Below, one piece after another: positions 21,860 through 29,944 of a DNA stretch of 64,000 nt. The number at the start of each line of letters is the position of its first letter. The first letter of the stretch is position 1. The notes beneath the pieces were generated by a model, which saw only the letters and a list, made by a program, of their open reading frames with translations, had not been told where the DNA came from and made no database searches. This DNA comes from Blastobasis lacticolella (taxonomy: Eukaryota > Arthropoda > Insecta > Lepidoptera > Blastobasidae): contig LR990042.1 of the NCBI GenBank assembly GCA_905147135.1, positions 9,725,545-9,789,544 on the forward strand, read 5' to 3'. The position numbers and the translations under genes are program-made.

Positions 21860-22590
21860 TTTTATTAATATAATATTTATTAGATAAACCTATCGTTTAA
21901 GTATTTATGTTTATTCTTGAATAAAATAAAACAAATAGTTTAACAAAGGAAAATATATTTAATATCAGTGAAAATAATTTATGTTTTAATAGATATATGA
22001 TTTCGGCCATGTGGCATCTATCTGAAACAAAGCTGAGATCTACATTGAACTGAGTTTCAAATTAAGAAAACCGATTCGAAATCGGTATATTCGTTCGGAA
22101 GCTACGATGATGTCACAGACATCATACCTTCACACATACACAGAGCAACATATACACCGATACACAATTACTCACGTCAAACATAACAAACACACAAGAG
22201 GGGTCTGTTTTCTTCGGGGGTTAAACCTTTGGGCACACGTGAACCACTGTGACCAAAACTAAAATTAAAATTAAAAATAAAGACGCGACGCCTAAAATTA
22301 AATTGAAATCTTTGAAAAACCGCATCAAAACCGATTATCAACTATACGAAGTATAGTTACCGACAACTCCAAAAATGCCTACATAATATAAGGCTGCTGC
22401 AGTGCCCCCTGGTGATCTACTGATCTACTGCTCTGAAATTATACGTTTTATCACAGTTGTACCACGGGTCGGGAGCGGTTTTAAATACAAAAAATCACAA
22501 AGAAATTGAGCTAGTAGTTTTCAAGAAAAAAGGTAACAGACATACATATAAACACACAGACGCACAAACAACCTATAACGCATACCGCCT
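21860..22590. other. No gene recognised
   Basis: Contains AAACCGATTCGAAATCGG near 22068-22086 and CTATACGAAGTATAG near 22340-22355, both short palindromes, in otherwise featureless AT-rich DNA. Confidence 0.35.
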
Positions 22591-22599
22591 CCGTTTTGG

Positions 22600-22670
22600 A
22601 CCCGCTTAATTTGGGGCTAGATGGCTCTGTGTGAATAATTTGTCCAAGCATATTTGTTTTATTTTATTGA
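22600..22670 (+). mobile_element. SINE family G tail fragment
   Basis: TTTGGGGCTAGATGGCTCTG and GTGAATAATTTGTCCAAGCA match the 3' end of the copy at 18375. Confidence 0.55.
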
Positions 22671-22672
22671 TT

Positions 22673-23100
22673 TATCACGCTTAATAACTTCTGCTAAGGC
22701 GCCATTTCCATGATATGTTTTAGTGTGATTGGTCTCTTAGATTCCCACATCAGATGTTATAGATCTTTGAATTTCAAAGTCAACAAAAAATGCCGATCAC
22801 ACTGAACAACTTCTGCGAGGGCAACATTTCCATATAATTATGTTGTAGTACAGCTGGTCTCTAAGAGTTCCACATCAGATGATCCAGATCTTCGATTTTT
22901 ATACTTTCCATATTTCTTATAGTTTAGCTGGTCTCTTATGGTTCTACATCAGATGTTCCAGTTTCTAAAATCAATGACATACAGTACATATAGCTATACA
23001 ACAAAATAAGTATCATTCAAATCTATCCAACAGTTCCGGTGATTAGCGTGCACAAACAGACAAGCAAACATTTTGAAAATTCTTATCCGTTACTATTTCT
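22673..23100 (+). repeat. Dispersed repeat with internal ~110-bp units (family T), copy 1
   Basis: Two and a half units of CACGCTGAAC.ACTTCTG....CCATTTCCATA...GCTGGTCTCT.A.AGTTCCACATCAGATG, followed by a shared right arm ATTCAAATCTATCCAACAGT and TTCCGGTGATTAGCGTG. Related copies lie at 26900-27270, 28790-29230 and 42090-42260 (reverse). Confidence 0.65.
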
Positions 23101-23529
23101 TCATAGCCCTAAAACGTTTTTTATAAATATATTAAAGAAGAGTGTTTCTTCGATTTCCATTGAGCACAGTAGCCGCGCAGACGCTCTTGCGCTAGTTTCG
23201 TACTCGCTTATTCTACTCTGACGCTGCAGCCTACTTCGCGTCGTCTACTCGGCCACGGTCGCGATGTCCTACTTATCGTGCCTGAATCACAAACATTTGG
23301 TGCAATGTTGTGCAATACAATTACTTATAAAGGTGATGTTCATAAATTGAGTGATTTACTATAGCTACCCAATAAAACTTAAAAGAGAAAACTAGATTCT
23401 GTTGTACAATCATTACAACGAAGAAAAAAGTCAACTTGTCAACTTTTTCCTGGAGAGTACAACATGGAGTTCTTCAAGAAAGGGGTTAAATTGCGCGTGG
23501 GTGATGATCCTGACATTGCAAACGTCCAA

Positions 23530-23720
23530 AGGCTGCTTACCATCAGGCAGGCCGTAAGCCTCACGTTCACTACACATATAATATTATCGGGTTTGTTACC
23601 ACGGTTAGTATTGTATCCGTGGTAACAAACCCGATAATATGTGTAGTGAACGTGTAGTGAATAACCCCGAAAGTCTTAAGGCTGTAAGCCTGTTTGCCAC
23701 CTTAGTGGTATAAAAAAATT
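23530..23720 (+). repeat. Family H repeat interrupted by a foldback insert
   Basis: Left part ACCATCAGGCAGGCCGTAAG and right part GTTTGCCACCTTAGTGGTAT form one phrase, seen uninterrupted at 33861-33910 and reversed at 59075-59130. Confidence 0.7.
23562..23683. mobile_element. 122-bp foldback insert with 8-bp target duplication
   Basis: Flanked by GTAAGCCT at 23554-23561 and 23684-23691. Inside, arms 23562-23604 and 23617-23654 are reverse complements apart from a five-base bulge and surround a 12-base loop. A 29-base tail follows the right arm. Confidence 0.8.
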
Positions 23721-23991
23721 CATCGTGAAAAACTGTAATGTTTGTACTGAAACTGACAAATGCCAAGAGCAGTATGAGACAGATGAAGTGGAATTAGTCA
23801 AAAAATAGAGAGTGGGTACGGAAAATTAATGGCATGAAATGAAGCTGAACACATCACTCTTCCCTCTACCACAATAAGGATCCAATTCCAATGATACCGC
23901 TAAAGAAGAGAAAGTGGAAAAAATCCGCTACCTCCACCTGTAGTTGTTGAAAATATTATGAACTACCGCCAGTTAACAAAGATGTCGTATA

Positions 23992-24185
23992 TCTTTATGT
24001 GTGTGTATATCTGTGAGTGTGTATGTCACTGAACTTCTCTCAAACGACTGGACCGATTTTGATGAAATTTTTTGTGTGTGTTCAAGGGGATCTGGGAATG
24101 GTTTAGATTCACAATTTTGTAAAAAAAGTTTGAAATTTTCAAATTAAAGACGTGTAGACAGGACAACGTCTGTCGGGTCCGCTAG
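23992..24185 (+). mobile_element. Lep1-type Helitron, copy 1
   Basis: Inserted between A and T, starts TCTTTATGTGTGTG and ends GGGTCCGCTAG, with a short stem GACAG/CTGTC a few bases before the end, as Helitrons have. The last 175 bases are identical by eye to the copy at 46687-46881. Non-coding. Confidence 0.85.
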
Positions 24186-24235
24186 TTTATCATAAAAATG
24201 ATGAATGAAAACTCGTACACTAAAATTACCAAGTT

Positions 24236-24921
24236 CTTATTATGGTACGAAAACCGGGAACCACCAATTCATCCAAGTCATACAGACAAATTTCTCTATT
24301 GCCAATCATGTAAACGTTATTTGAGAAGCTTCGGCTAAGACGGTTGAGCCCTATATTAGAAGAAAGAAAACTTAAATAAAGCATTCAACTATCGATCAAG
24401 TGCACAAAATAACTAACGTAATAGAGAAAACTTTTGAAGATAATAAAGTTTGCTCTAATTTTTTCGTAGACATAGCGTAAGCATTTGATAAGGTACGGCA
24501 TAAAGGTCTCATGTACAAAGTAAGAAATAAACTTCCGAAGACATTTGAAAATATTTTAGAAGCTTATTTGACACAGATAATGTTTCGAGTTAAACAAGAT
24601 ATTGAAATAAAGCAATCAAGAAATTAAACCAATAAAGGCTGGAGTACCACAAGGGAGCGTCGTAGGTCCCGTGCTGAATTGTTATATCTCAGAATTAGAC
24701 AACATCGTCATAGCTAATTTTGCGGATGATACGGCTATTATAGTTACAGGAACCACTCAGGAAGAAGCAGTGTCTAATCTTCAAACAGCGATCAACACCG
24801 TATTTGATTGGACCATAGTGACGCATTAAATAAAATGAATCAAAATCGTATAACGTCGATTTTACCAATTAAAGACCGTCATATCATCCGGTATTCATAA
24901 ACAGGCAATCAATACTGTACG
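24236..24921 (+). mobile_element. Jockey-like LINE, RT part (5' half of an interrupted element)
   Basis: Reads KPGTTNSSKSYRQISLLPIM, LFEKLRLRRLSPILEERKL, FVDIA*AFDKVRHKGLMYKV (motif A with a stop), AGVPQGSVVGPVL (motif B) and NFADDTAII (motif C). It continues NESKSYNVDF and PVFINRQSILYES, then stops abruptly where the I-like LINE begins. The missing C-terminal part resumes at about 26240. Confidence 0.8.
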
Positions 24922-26239
24922 AAAGCGGACTGTGTCTGCTACGGAGCGGTAGTATGGTGGACTAAAACCAAGCAATCCACCACAATAGCAAAATTACAAA
25001 AACTGCAAAGGTTAGCCTGCATGGCAGTTAGCGGCTGCATGAGGACAACCCCAACTGCAGCCCTGGAAGCTATGCTCAACCTAACACCACTACACCTTCA
25101 CGTACAACAAGAGGCAACAATAGCTATGGTACGCTTAAAACACTCAAATCTATTGGACAAAGTGCCGCTCCCGCATACGGTACTTTACTACGATGAAACA
25201 AAAATGGAACCAATGATGGAGGCCATTAGCGACCGAATATCAAAGCAGGTAGAAACGGTCAAGAAGTACAAGATCCAACTGTACGAGGACCCGCGGGAGG
25301 GCCAAAACATACGAGAAGTAAGGATCTTTACTGACGGGTCCAAAACAGACTCAGGTACAGGTTGCGGAGTTTTCTCCGAAGACCTAAACATCAAAATAGC
25401 TGCCCCACTGGGTAAGTACAACACGATCTTTTAAGCGGAGTGCATGGGAATCATCCTAGCCACACACGCGGTACGGGACAAGAAGGTAGAACAACAGCCT
25501 ATTAGGATCTTATCAGACAGCAGGGCAGTACTTATGGCCCTTGAAAACAACAACACAACCTCGGGGCTTCTACTCGACTGCCGCAATTGCTTAAATGAGG
25601 TATGTAAAACAAATCCCATAACCCTACAATGGACACAGTGGATCGAGAAGGAACGACGCAGCTGACGAGTTGGCCAGAAGACGCTCAAGCACGAAGCTCA
25701 CTGGCCCAGAACCAATTATACCTATGCCATTTGCATGGACCCGTAAACACCTGATGGATAGAATCAAGGTAAAACATAACCAACTCTGGTCATCACTAGA
25801 GGGATGCAGACAAGCCAAGGAGGCTCTACCGAAAATTAACCCTCCCCTTTCAGAAAGGCTTTTAAAACTAACCAAAAAACAACTCCGTCTGGTAACCGGA
25901 GCTTTAACGGGACACGGTCCATTTAATAAACACCTCTTCACCATAGGTCTCACCGACAGCCCATTGTGCAGAGCCTGCCTGAGGGAGGAGGAGACAGCAG
26001 CACATATCCTGCGGACATGCGAGGGGGTGACAACATACAGGCATGAGCATCTCGGACAACCACAAACCCTTCCAGAGACGTTTGCAAAGCTGAAAGGATT
26101 GCTGCGTTTCCTGGAGGAGTTGGGATGGCAGGAACAATAGGGTATCTTGGAGTATACTATATCCACGCAAAATGGGCGCGAGTTCGCCCGAATGCGGAAA
26201 TGGCCCGGATATATCTATCTATCTATCTATCTACATATA
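24922..26239 (+). mobile_element. I/R1-like LINE 3' part with RNase H, inserted in the jockey-like LINE
   Basis: Begins ADCVCYGAVVWWTKTK, continues in the 25021-25434 frame to the RNase H start RIFTDGSKTDSGTGCGVFS. A stop at 25432 replaces a Gln codon before AECMGIILATHAV, followed by LSDSRAVLMALENN. The active-site H region is shifted near 25650-25670. The C-terminal domain (25670-26140) has LTKKQLRLVTGALTGHGPFN and C.AC...EETAAHILRTC, a CCHC-type tail, and FLEELGWQEQ to the stop. The 3' end is a (TATC)n tail at 26213-26234. A related C-terminus lies at 62085. Confidence 0.85.
26213..26234. repeat. (TATC)n tail of the I-like LINE
   Basis: About five tandem TATC units at the 3' end of the LINE. 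Confidence 0.85.
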
Positions 26240-26654
26240 CAATACATCCCTGAGAAGCTCATGTTAAAAAGAAACGCAACGAGTTAGAACTTTGCTACGA
26301 GAAGATGTACTGGCTACTTGGAAATCTTTCTTCAACAAACTACTCATGTACAAACTAGTGGTAATGCCGGTATGGAGTTACGATATACAGCGTGGAGCTG
26401 TTCTAAGAAAGCAACATACAGATCATACGATCATACAACGTTCCCAAAACAAAGTACTAAGGAGCGCTGTTAATGCGCCCTTCTACATAAGAAACGATGA
26501 ACTCCACCGGGACCGGAAGGTGGATTTTGTTTCACTACAATTAAGAAATACGCTGAAGCACATGAAAAATCAGTGAATGTCGAGGCAATCCAGCTCCTCG
26601 ATAAAACGATCATAGTGCGAAGACTAAAAAGAAAAAAACCATCCGAGTTAGTGT
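26240..26654 (+). mobile_element. Jockey-like LINE C-terminal part (3' half of the interrupted element)
   Basis: Resumes with EAHVKKKRNELELCYEKMYW after a TGA in place of Trp, then LLMYKLVVMPVWSYDIQRGA, IIQRSQNKVLRSAVNAPFYI and RNDELHRDRKVDFVS. After a shift it ends KYAEAHEKSVNVEAIQLLD to a stop near 26655. This is the standard jockey C-terminus and completes the element broken at 24921. Confidence 0.8.
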
Positions 26655-26899
26655 AGTGAATATAAAATACACGTAGTGCAACGAGTGCTTAATACAAAGA
26701 CTACAAGATCAATGTAGAGACAATAAGAAAGTGTTCATCGACACAGTAGAAGTGTTATTCTAATTTAGAAAATTATGTCAAATTGAAATTACTTATTAAT
26801 CTTTAGGCTAGATTGTAATTATAATGTTCTACTTACTAGGTAGGCAGGTTGGGGGATAAAATAAGATACGTACACACTTTTTTTATTAATGGGAGTTTT

Positions 26900-27270
26900 A
26901 TCCAGTAAAGCCAAGTTTTCAATTATTTACCATCCGTTGTCTTCAAAAATTAGGCCCAAGCTGTTACCGCCTTCACCACGCGGAGGTACTTCCAGCTAAT
27001 GGTATTATATGAAATAAGTAAAAGCATTTTACGCTGAACAGCTTTTGCCATTATATGTAGCTAATCTCTTAGAGTTCCACATCAGATATTCCAGATCTTT
27101 GATGTTTATCACGCTGAACTACTTCTGATTAGGCGTCATTTACATAGTATATGTTAAAACATAGCTGGTCTTTCATAGTTCCACATCAGATGTTACAGAT
27201 CTCTGATTTATATACGGCAATAGAAATTACGATCACGCTGAATGACTTTTGCTATAATAAGACCACGCTA
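26900..27270 (+). repeat. Family T repeat, copy 2
   Basis: Three phrases AGTTCCACATCAGAT(G/A)TT at about 27073, 27178 and surrounding ACGCTGAAC.(A/G)CTTCTG or similar at 27030, 27110 and 27235, giving about 100-bp periodicity as at 22673. Confidence 0.6.
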
Positions 27271-27428
27271 AGTCCGAATCGCATATTAAATCAAAGTAAA
27301 AAAAATTCTGTATATTATGCAAAGTTTTTTAACCGTCATAGAACGTCATTCATAAAAGTCATAACAAACAAATTAATTTCTGTAGGACTGTTTATATTCG
27401 TAAGTTAAGAAAAATATTATTAAATAAT

Positions 27429-27563
27429 ACTTACTTACTTACTTCGCTGGCTCAGCGACCCGAAGTGGATTTTGGCCTCCGACACAAGAACTTGCCATTG
27501 GTCCCTATCCTGATCCACTTGTTTCCAGTTCGTTATTTGGAATTTGCGCAGGTTTTTCCGGAC
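27429..27563 (-). mobile_element. 135-bp LINE 3' end with 12-bp target duplication
   Basis: Flanked by TTATTAAATAAT at 27417-27428 and 27564-27575. Minus strand reads VSEAKIHFGSLSQRSK before an (AAGT)n tail; this is the C-terminus of an RTE-like LINE. Strongly 5'-truncated. Confidence 0.8.
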
Positions 27564-27593
27564 TTATTAAATAATGGGCAGAACTATTATTAA

Positions 27594-28595
27594 CCCTAGA
27601 TTACTAACCTTCGACAATTCGACGACGCGGTCTTTTAAAAATAGCGTAAAATCCTAAGCACGCGATCGAACTTTTACAATACTTTGTCTAATCTCAGTCA
27701 AGTGTAAGGGGCCCGTGAGCGCTATTCCACCAACCATGGCTCGTCGCATTGACGAAGGTTAGTAATTACGTTAATTTTTATTATTTCAATTGTGTGTTTT
27801 TGCGTTCTTATTTCTGTTGTAGATGTATTTAATTTATTTTCAACGCTATTTATTAGTCATTGTTTTAGATATAGTTCGCCAGTTATTATTACAAGTACGA
27901 AAAATCATCAGGAAGCAAGAACGAAGACCACAATGTAGAGATAGAAAGAACATCCTCAAAAATACAACAATTTAAAGACTACTCAGAGACCAATGGATGT
28001 ATAATGAAATGAGAGCCCTTATTGGCATATTTACATTATCTACAGCAATAAAACTATAATTATTATGATCATTTACCATCAAATATAAAGATATGACTAC
28101 ATTTTGTGGAAATCTCCATATTGCATCAAGTGCAATAAATCGTGCGGGAAACATAAACTTCACATCTGTCACAAATGTATTATAATAATGTATTATAGTT
28201 TTTAGATTTTAACAAAAATATTTATGTTAGTAGATTATTACATTCATTATATATTAAATTTAAAGTATTTTTATCCTTATTACGTTACAAATAATATTAG
28301 TTATGAACTTTTAAATCTTGCAATTGTTAATTTGGCATGAAAACTATGATCACATTCATTGAGCTATTTGATTAATAATTTGACATAATACTAGTTATGA
28401 AAATATAATAAATAACATAAATACACTTCATTACTAATAAAAACTATATTTTAAAGGTTAAAGGGTTTTATTAAAGCATATTATGTATATAACATTTTGC
28501 TTTAATAAAACCCTTTAACCCCCTTTGTTAAATACCGTAGTCAAAACGACGAGGGTTAATATTATGTTCCGAAAAATAAGGTTAGTGATCTAGGG
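27594..28595 (+). mobile_element. piggyBac-like transposon, internally decayed, 1002 bp
   Basis: TTAA target duplications at 27590-27593 and 28596-28599. Terminal inverted repeats CCCTAGATTACTAACCTT and AAGGTTAGTGATCTAGGG match with one difference. Inside, a frame near 27993-28050 reads QWMYNEMRALIGIFTLSTAI, the EMRA(F/L)IG block near the start of the piggyBac transposase domain; an upstream ATG at 27737 opens MARRIDEG. No DDD catalytic residues remain, so the copy could only be moved in trans. Confidence 0.85.
28456..28520. repeat. 23-bp perfect hairpin inside the piggyBac element
   Basis: Arms 28456-28478 and 28498-28520 (outer end GGTTAAAGGGTTTTATT) are exact reverse complements with a 19-base loop, close to the 3' end of the element. 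Could be a subterminal structure. Confidence 0.85.
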
Positions 28596-28863
28596 TTAAG
28601 GATGTGCGGAAGATAATTTTCACTATGATTAATAACTTCGACAAAAGTTCAAGCTAATCGTGACCAAATAACTGAATGTTTACAAGAAGGACTGAAAAGG
28701 ACTGACAAGGACAGATTATCCCCAGATTATTGCCATAACCACACTTTATAATTTGTACTGCTGTCAGTTGATTCGGACTTACCGTGGTCCTATAATAAGA
28801 CTTTTTATGGTTCTACATCAGGTGTTCCAGTTTCCAAAATCAATTATACCCTGTATGATGCCT

Positions 28864-29104
28864 TGTGGTGTGTGGTGCCGCCACCTCAAAGAATAGCACC
28901 ACCCCATCTCTTCCAGTGGGTGTCGTAAGAGGCGACTAAGGGACAAATCCGAAAGGTGGGCAGCAGCATCTTTCTGGGTAGATTTACATCAACTGCACTG
29001 CGATCTCCAACCCGCCTGCCAAGCGTGGAGATTATGGCAATGACCTCCCCTTTCGTGGGAGAGGCCCGAAGTCCTGCAGTGGACTGTTATGGGCTGTGAT
29101 GATG
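28864..29104 (+). mobile_element. LINE 3' end (family L), copy 1
   Basis: Flanked by ATGATGCCT at 28855-28863 and 29105-29113. Contains ATAGCACCACCCCATCTCTT, GGGCAGCAGCATCTTTCTGG, CTCCAACCCGCCTGCCAAGC and a (GAT)n tail. It differs from the copy at 40703 at about three positions over about 215 bp, so both are young. No coding frame; a LINE 3' UTR or SINE tail. Confidence 0.75.
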
Positions 29105-29234
29105 ATGATGCCTAGGCTGAATAGCTATACATCAACAAATTTGTCATTCAAATCCGTCCAAATATTCCGGAGATAATCGTGTACAGACAAATGAAAATTT
29201 CGAAAATTCTTTTACGATTACTTCATCACCCTTA

Positions 29235-29421
29235 TTATGAATTAAATCACTTTTTGTACACTAGTTCCACTTTATTATACATATATTGCCTGAAGATGAG
29301 TAATTCGAAACCGGTTGCAATTTAATAAAATTGTATAATAAAGTGGAACTAGTGTACAAAAAGTGATTTAATTCATAATAATGGAGTTTCATCATGAAGT
29401 GACAATACAAAGTGTTAAATA
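29235..29421 (+). mobile_element. 187-bp foldback insert with 13-bp target duplication
   Basis: Flanked by TTCATCACCCTTA at 29222-29234 and 29422-29434. Perfect 50-bp inverted arms at 29232-29281 and 29332-29381 with a 50-base spacer containing CCTGAAGATGAG and GAAACCGGTTGC, followed by a 40-base tail. Looks like a retroposon 3' end with an inverted 5' part. Confidence 0.8.
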
Positions 29422-29580
29422 TTCATCACCCTTAATTATTTTTTTGTAAATATGTTCAACGTACAGACACACTTTTTCTTTTTTATTATAATTTTGATAA
29501 TTACATCAAATTTATTTACTAATTAAAAATTCTATTTATGTGACAATTTATAAATAATATAAAATGAAATAACTCACCAA

Positions 29581-29667
29581 TCTTGCGAGACTTTTTTGAA
29601 GCCGAGATTTCGCAATATTGGAAACATCAATCTCGCGAGATCTCGGCTTCACCAAAATCTCGCGAGA
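29581..29667. repeat. Cluster of TCTCGCGAGA palindromes
   Basis: TCTTGCGAGA at 29581, TCTCGCGAGA at 29631 and 29658, with longer arms GAAGCCGAGAT (29598-29608) and ATCTCGGCTTC (29640-29650). Confidence 0.8.
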
Positions 29668-29837
29668 TTCCATTCCCTAATACAAACCTACCGAATCTAC
29701 TGCTTGGATCGATCAGTTTGCAACTACGATAATTTAATTTAGTATTTCATCGTTAACCGTATCTATTTAAAGTACGGAAGTACGTAAGGATTTCAATATC
29801 CTTGCTAAAATAAAACAACCAAAGTTATATTAAATTA

Positions 29838-29843
29838 TTTATT
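29838..29843 (-). terminator. Candidate polyadenylation signal of ELOVL B
   Basis: AATAAA on the minus strand about 100 bases after the ELOVL B stop codon. Confidence 0.45.
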
Positions 29844-29944
29844 GCTATTTATCACATTAATTATGTATAATAATAAACTATATCTTTGTTCCTATCTAAA
29901 CTTCAAGCCTTATACCTAATACCTGCATTAAAAGTACCACAAAT

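Larger units (their letters stand above)
18645..21860 (+). repeat. Repeat element split by about 2.9 kb of extra sequence
   Basis: 18645-18760 (CGACGACGAATATAAATTGG, CTAACGACCTGCTCGGACTT, AATCTATAGGTA) and 21655-21860 (CTCACGGCAACCGGG, GATATGGATGACAATAAGGG, CACAAGGACTATAAAACTAT) are adjacent halves of one element: at 58529-58935 the same blocks are contiguous apart from a short LINE tail. The interior holds a SINE piece, a Harbinger-like fragment and the 104-bp array, and is edged by GC-rich palindromic sequence with GCAGTGC/GCACTGC words (18780-18850 and 21505-21642). Confidence 0.55.
27340..28790 (-). repeat. Dispersed repeat interrupted by a LINE tail and a piggyBac element
   Basis: Left part CATAGAACGTCATTCATAAA (27338) and right part AAGTTCAAGCTAATCGTGAC and ACTGAATGTTTACAAGAAGG (28645-28690) are reverse complements of 5455-5745. 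The two insertions at 27429-27563 and 27594-28595 account for all the extra length. Confidence 0.75.
28790..29440 (+). repeat. Family T repeat, copy 3, carrying two insertions
   Basis: Pieces TTATGGTTCTACATCAGGTG (28806), GCTGAATAGCTATACATCA (29116) and TCATTCAAATCCGTCCAA (29142), then CGAAAATTCTTTTACGATTA, follow the order at 22910-23100. Confidence 0.65.

Noticed and set aside
25188..26170. Several long minus-strand frames
   Set aside because: Shadows of the I-like LINE, whose plus strand has RNase H and zinc-knuckle motifs.
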